Source: Streptomyces sp. MMG1533
Lineage (GTDB): Bacteria; Actinomycetota; Actinomycetes; Streptomycetales; Streptomycetaceae
Assembly: GCF_001279775.1 (NCBI RefSeq)
Contig: NZ_LGDG01000003.1
Coordinates: 94,415 to 158,414, forward strand
Direction of reading: 5' to 3'
DNA: 64,000 nucleotides
In this document: positions 25,394-39,095 of the stretch, piece after piece
Position numbering within the stretch: the stretch's first letter is position 1
Layout of the letters: each line of letters starts with the position of its first letter
Position numbers and translations under genes: made by a program
The notes under the pieces: generated by a model
Database searches by the model: none
What the model was told of the DNA's origin: nothing
What the model saw: the letters and a program-made list of their open reading frames with translations, nothing else

Positions 25394-25537
25394 CTCCCGT
25401 CAGACCTCGGCCGGCTCCCGTCACGCCTCGGCAGATTCCCGTTCAGACCTCGGCAGATTCCGTCGGACCCCAGCCGAGCCCCGTCGGACCCCAGCCGAGC
25501 CCCGTCAGACCTCCGACCGAGTCCCGTCAGACCTCCG
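25387..25537. repeat. Seven degenerate 20-22-bp tandem repeats containing two convergent stop codons
   Basis: Units of the form (minus strand) GAGGTCTGACGGGRCTCGGCC run back-to-back. The outermost units hold the stop of the plus-strand methyltransferase (25391-25393) and the stop of the minus-strand EamA gene (25527-25529). Two central units are identical over 21 bp. The array is therefore the entire intergenic space. Confidence 0.85.
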
Positions 25538-26474
25538 GCATCGCCGCTTTCCCCCGCCCCACCTGCGTCCGCACGGCCCCCATGCTCGCCCCGATGACCA
25601 GGGCGATCGCGGCGGCCTCCGTGGTGGTCAGAGCCTGGTCGAGGACGAGGAAGCCGGCGAGGGCGGCGATGGCCGGTTCCAGGCTCATGAGGACGGCGAA
25701 GGTGGAGGCGGGAAGGCGGCGGAGGGCGAGGAGTTCGAGGGTGTAGGGGAGGACGGAGGAGAGGAGGGCCACCGCCGAGCCCAGGGCGACGGTCGTGGGG
25801 TCGAGGAGCTTCGTGCCGGACTCGGCGATGCCGAGGGGGAGGAACGCCAGGGCCGCCACCGCCATCGCCCACGCGAGCCCGTCGGCCTGCGGGAAGCGAC
25901 GGCCCGTACGGGCGCTGAAGACTATGTACGTCGCCCACATGGCCCCCGCACCCAGGGCGAAGGCGACACCCAGGGGGTCGAGGTCGCTGAACCCTCCGCC
26001 GCCGAGGAGGAAGACACCGGCGAGGGCGAGGCCGGCCCAGACCAGGTTGAGCGCGCGGCGGGAGGCGATGACCGAGAGGGCGAGGGGGCCGAGCACCTCC
26101 AGAGTGACCGCGGGGCCCAGCGGGATGCGGTCGACGGCCTGGTAGAAGAGGCCGTTCATCGCGGCCATCGTGAGGCCGAAGAGGACGACCGTGCCCCAGT
26201 CGGTGCGCGAGTGCCCACGCAGCCGGGGACGGCAGACCACCAGCATCACGAGTGCCGCCGCCAGCAGCCGCAGGGTGACCACGCCCAGCGCGCCGGCCCT
26301 CGGCATGAGGGTCACGGCGAGAGCGCCACCGAACTGCACCGAGACGCCGCCCGCGAGCACCAGGCCCACCGGCCCGAGGGAACCCCGGCGGCCCGGGGTG
26401 CCGGCCGGGGTGGGTGCGGGACCGGTCGGGGTCGGAGCGGAGGAGGGGGCGGCGGCATCGCTGGGGGTGGTCAC
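25527..26474 (-). CDS. EamA/RhtA-type drug-metabolite transporter
   Basis: A 315-residue membrane protein with about ten transmembrane segments in two homologous EamA halves (~48-180 and ~190-310), after a Pro/Ala-rich cytoplasmic N-terminus. G-P-A-V-T-L-E-V-L-G-P-L-A and S-L-E-P-A-I-A-A-L-A-G are typical RhtA-like signatures. It probably exports amino acids or related metabolites. The GTG at 26474 has GGAAGG 4-5 nt upstream. An inverted repeat GTACA-N6-TGTAC (26502-26517) sits just ahead. Its stop lies inside the repeat array. Confidence 0.9.
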   Translation of the reverse strand: MTTPSDAAAPSSAPTPTGPAPTPAGTPGRRGSLGPVGLVLAGGVSVQFGGALAVTLMPRAGALGVVTLRLLAAALVMLVVCRPRLRGHSRTDWGTVVLFGLTMAAMNGLFYQAVDRIPLGPAVTLEVLGPLALSVIASRRALNLVWAGLALAGVFLLGGGGFSDLDPLGVAFALGAGAMWATYIVFSARTGRRFPQADGLAWAMAVAALAFLPLGIAESGTKLLDPTTVALGSAVALLSSVLPYTLELLALRRLPASTFAVLMSLEPAIAALAGFLVLDQALTTTEAAAIALVIGASMGAVRTQVGRGKAAMPEV

Positions 26475-26501
26475 GGGGCCTTCCGGGGCGGCTCGGAGTT
26501 C

Positions 26502-26517
26502 GTACACCTCACTGTAC
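26502..26517. promoter_or_regulatory. Inverted repeat upstream of the EamA exporter
   Basis: GTACACCTCACTGTAC has matching outer arms GTACA/TGTAC separated by 6 bp, 28 bp upstream of the exporter start. The form is that of a TetR/MarR-class operator; the regulator is not encoded nearby. Confidence 0.35.
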
Positions 26518-26570
26518 GACGCAGTCCAGGGTAGTGGACTTCGTCAGGTGTGTGAACCCTTTATACGACT

Positions 26571-26656
26571 GTCCCCGGACGGGCTGATACCGGTTTGCGC
26601 ACCTGTCCCAGGTCGGGCGGCTGATACCGGTTTGTGCGATGTCCCCGGTCGGGCTA
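26571..26656. repeat. About 2.5 copies of a 34-36-bp repeat overlapping the femX stop
   Basis: Units start GTCCCMGGWCGGG and contain CTGATACCGGTTTG: 26571-26604, 26605-26640, and a truncated third unit 26641-26656 that includes the femX stop codon (26654-26656, minus). Confidence 0.85.
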
Positions 26657-27775
26657 GCGCCGGGCCATGTACAGCCCCAGCGCCTTGTGCAGCAGCCGGT
26701 TGAGCGGGAAGTCCCACTCCCCCAGGTACTCGACGGCCTCACCGCCCGCGCCGGCCTTGAAGCGCAGGAGCCCCAGGAGGTGGTTGGACTCCTCCAGCGT
26801 GTCGGTGATGCCCCGGAAGTCGTAGACGGCGGCGCCGAGTTCGTGGGCGTCGGTCATCATGCGCCACTGCATGGCGTTGTTGGGCTGGACCTCGCGTTTG
26901 CGACTGGTGGAGGCGCCGTACGAGTACCAGACGTGGTCGCCGACGGTGAGCATGGTGGCCGCGGCGAGGACGTCGCCGTCGTGCTGGGCGAGGTAGAGGC
27001 GCATGCGATCGGGGTGTTCGGTGGTGAGCGCGGTCCACATGCGCTGGAAGTAGGACAGGGGACGCGGAAGGAAGCGGTCGCGCTCCGCGGTCTCGGCGTA
27101 CAGCTCGTAGAACGCGGGCAGGTCCTCGTAGCCGCCGCGGACGACCTTCACGCCGGCCTTCTCCGCCTTCTTGATGTTGCGCCGCCACTGCTGGTTGAGG
27201 CCGCCCTGGATGTCCTCCAACGAGCGTCCGGCGAACGGCACTTGGAAGACGTAGCGCGGCTGCCCGGCCGCGAAGCCGTCCTCGCCGCCCGGTTCGGTCT
27301 GCTGCCAGCCGGCGCGCCGCAGCCGGTCCGCCACCTCGGCGGCACGCGGCTCGTACGAGGTCGCCTCCGCGTCCCTCAGCCGCCGCGCCGACGGGTCGGC
27401 GATCGCCGCCTTCACCGCGTCGGCGCTCCATCTGCGTACGACGACGGGCGGGCCCATCTTGACCGAGAAGGCACCCTGTCGCTTGAGGTGGGCCAGCATC
27501 GGTTCCAGCCACCGGTCGAGGTCGGCCGCGTACCAGTCGATCAGCGGCCCCTCCGGCAGATACGCGAGGTACTTCCTCACCTTCGGCAGCGGCCGGAACA
27601 GCACGAGCCCCGCCCCCACCAACTGCCCCTCCTCGTCGAACCACCCCAGACTCTCCGGCCGCCAGTCCGGCTTCACCTCACCCCAGGAGGGGACCTGCAT
27701 GTGGCTGGCGGAGGGGCGGGCCGCGACGAAGGCCAGATGCTCGTCGCGGGAGACGGGCTGGATACGGAGAGTCAT
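26654..27775 (-). CDS. femX: FemX-like peptidoglycan bridge glycyltransferase
   Basis: A 373-residue Fem-family aminoacyltransferase (tandem GNAT folds with a helical arm). It adds the first residue, Gly in Streptomyces, from aminoacyl-tRNA to the LL-diaminopimelate of lipid II, building the interpeptide bridge. Visible family segments: S-H-M-Q-V-P-S-W-G near the N-terminus, Y-V-F-Q-V-P-F-A-G, L-N-Q-Q-W-R-R-N-I-K-K-A-E-K-A-G-V, W-Y-S-Y-G-A-S, and Y-D-F-R-G-I-T-D-T-L. The gene stands alone between repeats and a 393-bp gene-free stretch. Whether it is FemX itself or a paralogue cannot be fixed by eye. Confidence 0.9.
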   Translation of the reverse strand: MTLRIQPVSRDEHLAFVAARPSASHMQVPSWGEVKPDWRPESLGWFDEEGQLVGAGLVLFRPLPKVRKYLAYLPEGPLIDWYAADLDRWLEPMLAHLKRQGAFSVKMGPPVVVRRWSADAVKAAIADPSARRLRDAEATSYEPRAAEVADRLRRAGWQQTEPGGEDGFAAGQPRYVFQVPFAGRSLEDIQGGLNQQWRRNIKKAEKAGVKVVRGGYEDLPAFYELYAETAERDRFLPRPLSYFQRMWTALTTEHPDRMRLYLAQHDGDVLAAATMLTVGDHVWYSYGASTSRKREVQPNNAMQWRMMTDAHELGAAVYDFRGITDTLEESNHLLGLLRFKAGAGGEAVEYLGEWDFPLNRLLHKALGLYMARR

Positions 27776-28168
27776 ACGCAGGCTCCTTGACGGTTGCTGA
27801 GCGTGTCAGCCTAGGAGGTCGGCCGCGTCCGTCCCGGGACCCGGACGGCGCGAGTACCTCCGCGTCCGCGGCGCGCGCGTGGAGGAAGTGGTCGGACGGA
27901 CCGTCCGGCGATGTCCGGCCGGGCGCAGTCCGCGCCCAGTCCGCCACGAGCCGGCCGACCGCCGCGGGGATGCCGTACGGCGTCACCCGCAGGCCCGCTC
28001 CCGGGCCGAGCAGGCACCGGTGGGCACCCGCGCGGCCGTACGGCGTGCCGGCGCGTCCGCGTTCACCACCGGATCCGTACGCGACCGCTTTCGCCGGGCG
28101 CCCAGCGGCGACGCGGATCACCGCGCGCCGTGCACGAGCCCCCCACACACGCCCCCCACACACCCCGA
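27776..28168. other. 393-bp stretch without a supported gene
   Basis: Between the femX start and the phosphatase stop. A minus-strand frame stays open here and gives Arg/Gly/Pro-rich sequence that continues into femX in another frame, with no ribosome site. A short CA-rich stretch (CCCCCCACACACGCCCCC type) lies at about 28141-28165. The femX promoter must lie at the low-coordinate side. Confidence 0.5.
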
Positions 28169-28837
28169 TCACCCCACCGCGGCCTGCCCCTCCGCACGGG
28201 CGAACGCGAGGATGTCGGGGACCGCTGCGCGCAGGCTCCCGAAGTGGCGGTGCACCCCGGCCACGGCGGTCGGGGCGTTGACTCCCCACACCGTCATGCC
28301 GGCCCGCAGCCCTGCCTCGACTCCGGACGGGGCGTCCTCGACGACCAGGCAGTCCTCGGGGCGGGCACCGAGTCGCTCGGCGGCCAGCAGGTAGGGCACG
28401 GGGGACGGTTTGCCTTCCGCCACCGCGGCGGCGTCCACGACGAGGTCCGGCACCGGCAGGCCCGTCCGGGCGAACCGCCCGCGCACCCGGTGCTCGTAGT
28501 TCGAGGTCACCAGCGCCCACGCGCCCGGCGGCAGGGCGCCCAGCAGCTCCGACGCGCCGTCGAAGGCCGTGTAGACGCCGGACCGGACGTCCTCGTCCTC
28601 CAGTTCGTGCAGCGCGGTCAGGCACTCCCCCGGATCCTGGTCCGGGGCCACCGCCGCGAAGGTCTCCATCGGCCGCGTCCGCAGCGCCACCCGGTGGACC
28701 GCGTCCGCGTCCAGGCCGTACCGCCCCGCCCACGTTCCCCAGACCCGGCGCTGGTTGTCCACCGCGTCGATCAACGTGCCGTCGACATCGAAGAGGACGT
28801 ACCTCCTGGGCCCGGGCCGCACAGACTCACTGGTCAC
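28169..28837 (-). CDS. HAD-family phosphatase (phosphoglycolate phosphatase-like)
   Basis: A 222-residue haloacid-dehalogenase phosphatase. Motif I is F-D-V-D-G-T-L-I-D (~16-24, nucleophile Asp17), motif II A-L-V-T-S-N-Y, motif III K-P-S-P, and motif IV V-V-E-D-A-P-S-G-V. The helical cap between motifs I and II is the C1 type found in phosphoglycolate and sugar-phosphate phosphatases. The start is a GTG. The substrate is unknown. It is followed by a gene-free stretch and preceded by the oxidoreductase gene on the same strand, 41 bp away. Confidence 0.92.
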   Translation of the reverse strand: MTSESVRPGPRRYVLFDVDGTLIDAVDNQRRVWGTWAGRYGLDADAVHRVALRTRPMETFAAVAPDQDPGECLTALHELEDEDVRSGVYTAFDGASELLGALPPGAWALVTSNYEHRVRGRFARTGLPVPDLVVDAAAVAEGKPSPVPYLLAAERLGARPEDCLVVEDAPSGVEAGLRAGMTVWGVNAPTAVAGVHRHFGSLRAAVPDILAFARAEGQAAVG

Positions 28838-28878
28838 GCCGTGATCATGCCAGGAAGCGCATGTCAGAAGGCCCGGGA

Positions 28879-33038
<4,160 letters not shown>

Positions 33039-33056
33039 ACGTCGTACGTACGAGGA

Positions 33057-33095
33057 GGGCGCCCGGCGAACACCGGGCGCCCTTCTCTGTTCTTT
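33057..33095 (+). terminator. serC terminator
   Basis: GGGCGCCCGG (33057-33066) pairs with CCGGGCGCCC (33073-33082) around CGAACA, followed by the pyrimidine-rich TTCTCTGTTCTTTCC. The stem is identical to that at 36226-36251. Confidence 0.92.
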
Positions 33096-33119
33096 CCCGG
33101 CCGCCGGGACGGCATGGGG

Positions 33120-33332
33120 TCACCCGACAGCCGAGGGCACTTGCGCACGGACGATCAGTGTGCCGATGTGGCCGGGCGTCGGAGCGTCAAGCACGCGCGC
33201 TTCGGCGAAGGCGAACCCCGCCCGGGTGAGCAGGCGCTCCCAGACCGCCGGACGGTAGCTGTAGCGGTAAGTGAACATGGCCTTCCCCGCGAAGCCGCCC
33301 TTGTACATGCCCTGTGGGCCGTACGCGCCGGG
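33120..33332 (-). pseudogene. C-terminal remnant of a SAM-dependent methyltransferase
   Basis: The minus-strand frame ends V-R-A-Q-V-P-S-A-V-G at 33120 and contains F-T-Y-R-Y-S-Y-R-P-A-V-W-E-R-L-L-T-R-A-G-F and D-A-P-T-P-G-H-I-G-T-L-I-V-R-A. This resembles the tail of a class I methyltransferase (substrate strands and final beta-hairpin). The frame is blocked by a stop a few codons beyond 33332, and motif I is absent, so the N-terminal two-thirds are gone. It abuts the start of the accessory cassette at 33416. The family call for so short a fragment is tentative. Confidence 0.5.
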
Positions 33333-33415
33333 GACGGCAGGTCCTCACTCCGTAGTGCCGGACTGAGGACCCGTCCATGCTGATTGGATCAACGTCTCTG
33401 GAAAGGACAGCGTCC

Positions 33416-34168
33416 ATGGCTCGTCAGCTGCTCTTCACCGGCACGGACAGCAAGGTCGATGGGTGCCCTGCACTGCACACGGACGTCAGCACCGGCGAGA
33501 TCGTCGTTCAGGGCACGCCGGTCACCGACCCTGAGGACATCGCACAGCTCCGGCACTTCGGGCCAGGAGAGGCCGCGGTGCTCGTGCCGCGCGAACTGCT
33601 CGTGAACTGGGGACCGAAGGAGATGGAGCGGGTGCCGGAGCTGGTCGACCGGGACACCTTCCTACGCCTCTTCGAGACTTTCGAGCACACCGCCTGGCGC
33701 TTGGAGACGCGGCGCGGTTACGCGTCAGACCGTCAGGACCCCGATTACCAGGCTTTCCTGGCCACCGGATCGTCGACCTGGGATCCCAGCGAGCCATGGT
33801 TCACGAACATCCGCCGCCAGACCGAGGCCGGCAAGACCGTCGGCCGCGTCCGCATCGCCGACAGGCCACCCACCACGGAACAGCTGTTCCTGCTCGATTA
33901 CAGCAGGCACAACGCATCCGTCGGAGAGGACATCCGCTACCTCTGGCGAGAGGAGGCGGACCGCGCCGGTCTGCCCGCCGAGGACTTCTGGCTCTTCGAC
34001 TCCCGCCTGGTCGCCCTGCTGAACTTCGACGACGACGACAACCTGCTGAACATCGAGCTGATCACGGAGCCGGCGGAAGTCGTGCGGTACTCCATGGTGC
34101 GCGACGCGGCCACGCACCACGCCGTGCTGTACGACCAGTTCGCCGCGCAGGTAGCCGCGACCGAATAG
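33416..34168 (+). CDS. DUF6879-family protein with extra N-terminal domain
   Basis: A 250-residue protein. The N-terminal ~70 residues (T-G-T-D-S-K through V-L-V-P-R-E-L-L) look like a small all-beta domain of the kind found alone beside XRE regulators. The C-terminal ~175 residues are DUF6879 (F-E-H-T-A-W-R-L-E-T-R-R-G-Y, then D-F-W-L-F-D-S-R). DUF6879 proteins pair with DUF5753-type XRE regulators in Streptomyces, much as DUF397 proteins do; their biochemical role is unknown, with antagonist or toxin-like partners suggested. The ATG at 33416 has GGAAAGGA ~8 nt upstream. The XRE gene follows 10 bp later. Confidence 0.85.
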   Translation: MARQLLFTGTDSKVDGCPALHTDVSTGEIVVQGTPVTDPEDIAQLRHFGPGEAAVLVPRELLVNWGPKEMERVPELVDRDTFLRLFETFEHTAWRLETRRGYASDRQDPDYQAFLATGSSTWDPSEPWFTNIRRQTEAGKTVGRVRIADRPPTTEQLFLLDYSRHNASVGEDIRYLWREEADRAGLPAEDFWLFDSRLVALLNFDDDDNLLNIELITEPAEVVRYSMVRDAATHHAVLYDQFAAQVAATE

Positions 34169-34178
34169 CGCGTGACCG

Positions 34179-35030
34179 GTGAGCACTGACTACCAGCAGG
34201 CACGGGAGGCGTTGGGGACGCGGCTCCGCGAACTCCGGTTCTCGTGCCCTGGCGGCCGACTCACCGGTCAGCAACTCGCACAGCGGCTCGGCTGGCAGGG
34301 CTCCAAGGTCAGCAAGCTGGAGAACGGCAAGCAGACGGCCACCCCCGAGGATCTCCAGGCGTGGGCCGACGCGACCGAGCAGCCGGATGTCTATCCCGAA
34401 CTCGCTGCGCGCCTCGCCGGATTCGAGTCCCACATCAGGTCGTGGCGCCGCGCCCTGGCGAACGGTTTCAAGCCCCTCCACGAGGGTCTCAGCAGGGAGA
34501 TCGAGCGCTCTTCGGAGATCTGGGTGTGGGAGGAGGCAGTGGTCGCCGGTCTGATGCAGACGCCGGAGTACGCACGCCACGTCATCGGGCGCTATTCGGA
34601 GCTACTGGGCCCGGCCGCTGACATCGAGGACGCCGTGCGCGCCCGGGTGCAGCGCCAGGAGTGGTTGTACCGGTCCGGCCGCAAGCTCCACGTGCTGATG
34701 TGGGAGGCAGCGCTGCGTTCGCTGATCTGCCCGCCCTCGGTACTCGCCGCGCAGCTCGACCGGCTGACCGGCATGATCGGGATGGACACGGTCGAGCTGG
34801 GCATCATCCCGTTCACTGCCTCCGTGAAGATCGTGCCCGCCAACGGCTTCTGGGTCCTCGACGACCGCTTGGTCGTTGCGGAGGACTGGCACGCGGAACT
34901 CTGGCTGGACGACGCTGACAATGTCGCCTTGTACGGGAAGGTCTGGAGGACGCTCCGGGAGTCCGCGGCGTACGGGGCCGACGCCCACAACGTGATCAGC
35001 TCTGCACGGCGTGCGCTGAACCCGCGCTGA
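34179..35030 (+). CDS. XRE-family regulator with DUF5753 domain
   Basis: A 283-residue protein. The Cro/C1-type HTH lies at ~10-65 (L-T-G-Q-Q-L-A-Q-R-L-G-W-Q-G-S-K-V-S-K-L-E-N-G-K). The C-terminal DUF5753 domain (~95-280) has W-E-E-A-V-V-A-G-L-M-Q-T-P-E-Y-A and W-V-L-D-D-R. Such regulators control, and are sequestered by, the small partner encoded beside them (DUF6879 here). GTG start at 34179, 10 bp after the partner gene. It is convergent with the GntR gene, 16 bp apart. Confidence 0.92.
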   Translation: MSTDYQQAREALGTRLRELRFSCPGGRLTGQQLAQRLGWQGSKVSKLENGKQTATPEDLQAWADATEQPDVYPELAARLAGFESHIRSWRRALANGFKPLHEGLSREIERSSEIWVWEEAVVAGLMQTPEYARHVIGRYSELLGPAADIEDAVRARVQRQEWLYRSGRKLHVLMWEAALRSLICPPSVLAAQLDRLTGMIGMDTVELGIIPFTASVKIVPANGFWVLDDRLVVAEDWHAELWLDDADNVALYGKVWRTLRESAAYGADAHNVISSARRALNPR

Positions 35031-35046
35031 GCGGCGGCCGCCCCGT

Positions 35047-35319
35047 CTACTCCCCGCCCTGGCCACTCTCGGCAGCGGGGAGTTGCTCCACCACGAACGA
35101 CCCGCGCGCCCTCACCGTGATGATCAGTCCGCGTTCCCTCAGGATGTCCAGCGCGCGGCGCACGGTGTTGGAGCCGACGCCGTACTCCTGAGACAGGATC
35201 AGCTCACCGGGCAAGCGTGATCCGGCGGCGAACTCCCCGGTCCGGATCTTGTTCTCAATGATCTTCGCGAGCTGTTCGTAGTGGTAGGACGCGGCGGCTG
35301 GATTGATCTTCTCTTCCAC
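35047..35319 (-). CDS. Short GntR-family regulator (DNA-binding domain only)
   Basis: About 90 residues: a single GntR winged helix (Y-E-Q-L-A-K-I-I-E-N-K-I, then L-P-G-E-L-I-L-S-Q-E-Y-G-V-G-S-N-T-V-R-R-A-L-D-I-L) with no effector domain. GntR proteins of this size occur beside transfer and regulatory genes of Streptomyces integrative elements. The start is probably the GTG at 35319 (V-E-E-K-I-N-P); an ATG at 35355 would add 12 residues. It is divergent from the three-gene small-protein operon, and the spacer carries direct repeats that could be its operator. Confidence 0.85.
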   Translation of the reverse strand: MEEKINPAAASYHYEQLAKIIENKIRTGEFAAGSRLPGELILSQEYGVGSNTVRRALDILRERGLIITVRARGSFVVEQLPAAESGQGGE

Positions 35320-35359
35320 ACTGTCGAACGTAAACGTCCGACAACTGGCGTGCATCTTC

Positions 35360-35410
35360 GAAAGTTGTCAACTACTGCCGTCTACTGCCGACCACTTTCG
35401 AATGTGGTTA
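35360..35410. promoter_or_regulatory. Repeats in the GntR/small-operon spacer
   Basis: CTACTGCCG occurs twice in direct orientation (about 35370-35390), flanked by two TTTCGAA-like boxes (near 35357 and 35396). The position between divergent GntR and small-operon starts suggests a regulatory site; the regulator assignment is inference. Confidence 0.4.
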
Positions 35411-35495
35411 TGGTGACTGACGTACACAACCAAGACCCCCGCGACGGGTGCAACCGTCCGGGGGCGTGGTCCTCAATCCTCAGGAGGTTGAAGAC

Positions 35496-35816
35496 ATGGG
35501 TAGTCGTATCACGGCTGCACTCATTTGGGCATTGGTGTCCCTGCTGTGCTGGGCTCTTCCGGCCGCGGGAAGGCATCGGAAGCCGTCGGCAGCAATCCGA
35601 AATGCCGTGACCTGCGAAAACGTAAACGATCGCGTCCGCATGGTCGCCACCCCCAACCCGGAGTTCACCGCCTCACGGGTACGGCCCTACTGGACAGCGA
35701 GGGAACGCGCACTGAGGTGGAAGCGGCGGCGGATCCTGGTCATGGCCGCTCACTTCCGCCTCGACCTCGACACCCGAGACATCCACGCCGTGCCGGTCGT
35801 GAGTGGAGTCCGGTGA
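35496..35816 (+). CDS. Small membrane-anchored protein, first of three small genes
   Basis: A 106-residue protein with one N-terminal hydrophobic segment (~5-24, A-A-L-I-W-A-L-V-S-L-L-C-W-A-L) followed by a basic, Arg-rich cytoplasmic-type tail (A-R-E-R-A-L-R-W-K-R-R-R-I-L). The ATG at 35496 has AGGAGG upstream, among the best ribosome sites in the window. Its stop overlaps the next start by GTGA. No family was recognised. The context (GntR, cysteine-rich partners) resembles accessory genes of Streptomyces integrative elements. Confidence 0.72.
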   Translation: MGSRITAALIWALVSLLCWALPAAGRHRKPSAAIRNAVTCENVNDRVRMVATPNPEFTASRVRPYWTARERALRWKRRRILVMAAHFRLDLDTRDIHAVPVVSGVR

Positions 35817-36016
35817 TCCACACGACCAAGAGCGCCGAGGGACACCTTGATACGGAGTCCCTGTCGGCCGAGTGCGCATTGGCGCAGTGTCCCGAGTACC
35901 GGGGAGTGCACGCCGCCTGCCGCCAGACCGAAGACGTCCCCCTGCCCCACTCCACGGGCCTACTGCTTGTGCGCCGCTGTCAGTGCCCCTGCCACGCTGC
36001 GGAAGGTGCCCGATGA
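35813..36016 (+). CDS. Small Cys-rich protein with C-x-C-P-C-H tail (copy 1)
   Basis: A 67-residue protein with cysteines in E-C-A-L-A-Q-C-P, A-A-C-R and a terminal R-R-C-Q-C-P-C-H motif, suggesting a small zinc-binding fold. The GTG at 35813 overlaps the upstream stop (GTGA) and its own TGA overlaps the next ATG (ATGA), so all three genes are translationally coupled. The next gene ends in the same motif. Function unknown. Confidence 0.72.
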   Translation: MIHTTKSAEGHLDTESLSAECALAQCPEYRGVHAACRQTEDVPLPHSTGLLLVRRCQCPCHAAEGAR

Positions 36017-36210
36017 CCAACGTCCCCGATCCGGTCTGGGCACCGGAGCCCCCGTACGTGTCCGGTCGCTGCACGATCGGCACCCATGACCGCTGCCGGG
36101 ACGCCGAACCCCGTGAGTCGGGTGTTCCCGGGGTGCGCCTTCTGGTGTGCACCTGCCCTTGCCACCGCCTGTCCTGGCACGCCCAGGTGCCGACGGTCGA
36201 GAAGCTCTGA
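36013..36210 (+). CDS. Small Cys-rich protein with C-x-C-P-C-H tail (copy 2)
   Basis: A 65-residue protein containing S-G-R-C-T-I-G-T-H-D-R-C-R and, near the end, L-V-C-T-C-P-C-H-R. The shared C-x-C-P-C-H with the upstream gene indicates a diverged paralogous pair. The ATG overlaps the upstream TGA. The gene ends 15 bp before a strong terminator. A metal-binding or redox role is plausible but unproven. Confidence 0.72.
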   Translation: MTNVPDPVWAPEPPYVSGRCTIGTHDRCRDAEPRESGVPGVRLLVCTCPCHRLSWHAQVPTVEKL

Positions 36211-36222
36211 TCGCATGTCCCT

Positions 36223-36256
36223 GAGGGGCGCCCGGCAGAAACCGGGCGCCCCCTCG
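36223..36256. terminator. Bidirectional terminator after the small-protein operon
   Basis: GGGCGCCCGG (36226-36235) pairs with CCGGGCGCCC (36242-36251) around CAGAAA, with outer GAG/CTC pairs. It lies between the plus-strand operon end and the minus-strand cellulase stop (36259). The stem duplicates the serC terminator. Confidence 0.85.
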
Positions 36257-36258
36257 GT

Positions 36259-37887
<1,629 letters not shown>

Positions 37888-38003
37888 TCAGCTTCCGGAA
37901 CCTCCGTACCGCCGACGGAAGGAAGATCGCCGTCAGCACCACCGGCCACACCCCCGCCAGCAGCAGCGCAGTCACAACGCCGCGCACAGCAGTGACCGGG
38001 GAG

Positions 38004-38996
38004 TCATCCCCGCCGTCGCAGCCGCCGGAGCCCCAGCAGGGCGACGAAGGCGACGGCCACGGCGAGGGCACCGACCTTGATGGTGCCGCCGTCCGAGCCG
38101 TCGCCGCCGGAACCGCTACCGGCGTCCGAGGAGCCCGAACTCCCGCTTCCGGAGGACGAGTCGGAGCCGCTGTCGCCGGGCGCGTCCTCAGCCGTCACCG
38201 GACTGTCGGCGCCCTCACTGCCGTACATCAGCTTCGTACCGTCGGCGGAGTAGCTGACGGACTCCCCCTGCCCCTGCAGGGGCACGTCGAGCCGGCCCTC
38301 GCGCTTGATCTTCCCGGCGTCCCAGTCGTACCAGATACCCCCCAGGTAGCCGCGTACGGCCAGTTGCTTGCCGTCCGGGGAGAGGGCCGCGTCGGTGGCC
38401 CACAGGTCGACGGCGGCGACGGGCTTGAAGACGTTGGTTCCCGAGGCCGAGAGCTCGGCGGGCCCCTCGTACAGGTGCCCGCCGTCCTCGTTCTTGTCGA
38501 TGATGTAGGTGCGCCCCGTGTCGGGATCGACGATGAGCGACTCGGCGTCGCGGGACCCGTCCTCGTACTTCACGACGTACTGCGTGGCCCGGATCGTCTG
38601 GTCCTTGAGCTCCTTGGGCTCGGCCAGCCGGTAGATCCACACATAGGACCAGGTGACTCCGTCGTTGTCGCCGATGTCACCGACGTAGATCTGGTTGTCC
38701 GGCCCGATGGAGACGGCCTCGACGTCACGCGGGGTACCGACGCCGGTGAGGGTGATCGTGGCGACGGTCTTGCCGGTGGCGCTGTCGACCGCGTAGAGGT
38801 ACGGCCCGTCGTCGCTGTCGTTGTGCGTCCAGTAGATGCCGGGGTGCAGGCGCGAGGCGGCGAGTCCGCTGGACTCGGTGATCCGCGGGTCCGTGATGGT
38901 GAACCCCTCGTCGCCGTCGGCGGCGGCCGCGGTCTCGGGAGCGGCGAGCACGCCGACGAGGAGGCCGGCGGCCAGGAACGCAAGGGAGCGACGCAT
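38004..38996 (-). CDS. Exported beta-propeller-like protein with C-terminal membrane anchor
   Basis: A 330-residue exported protein. The signal peptide is ~1-26 ([16 protein letters not shown]). A lumen-side domain with recurring strands follows ([29 protein letters not shown]), reminiscent of SMP-30/YncE-like propellers. A Ser/Gly/Asp linker (~270-298) precedes one transmembrane helix and an R-R-L-R-R-R-G stop-transfer tail, so it stays anchored with the propeller outside. Ligand unknown. The ATG at 38996 was chosen because the signal peptide starts there; the longer frame has none. Confidence 0.85.
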   Translation of the reverse strand: MRRSLAFLAAGLLVGVLAAPETAAAADGDEGFTITDPRITESSGLAASRLHPGIYWTHNDSDDGPYLYAVDSATGKTVATITLTGVGTPRDVEAVSIGPDNQIYVGDIGDNDGVTWSYVWIYRLAEPKELKDQTIRATQYVVKYEDGSRDAESLIVDPDTGRTYIIDKNEDGGHLYEGPAELSASGTNVFKPVAAVDLWATDAALSPDGKQLAVRGYLGGIWYDWDAGKIKREGRLDVPLQGQGESVSYSADGTKLMYGSEGADSPVTAEDAPGDSGSDSSSGSGSSGSSDAGSGSGGDGSDGGTIKVGALAVAVAFVALLGLRRLRRRG

Positions 38997-39095
38997 GCCC
39001 CAAGCCTGCCATCCCCGTCGCCGGCTTGAGGGCGCGTGGTGGGCTTCACACCTCCGTGCTCCCCGCCCACGGCGGGGATCGTCCATCATGAGCGG

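Noticed and set aside
27678..28733. Minus-strand frame through the 393-bp spacer next to femX
   Set aside because: Runs in a different frame through two real genes, has no ribosome site and is Arg/Gly-rich; no stop before femX coding sequence.
35047..36210. Complete integrative element (AICE)
   Set aside because: No integrase, excisionase, replication or TraB-like gene and no attachment-site repeat at a tRNA; only GntR and small genes recall such elements.
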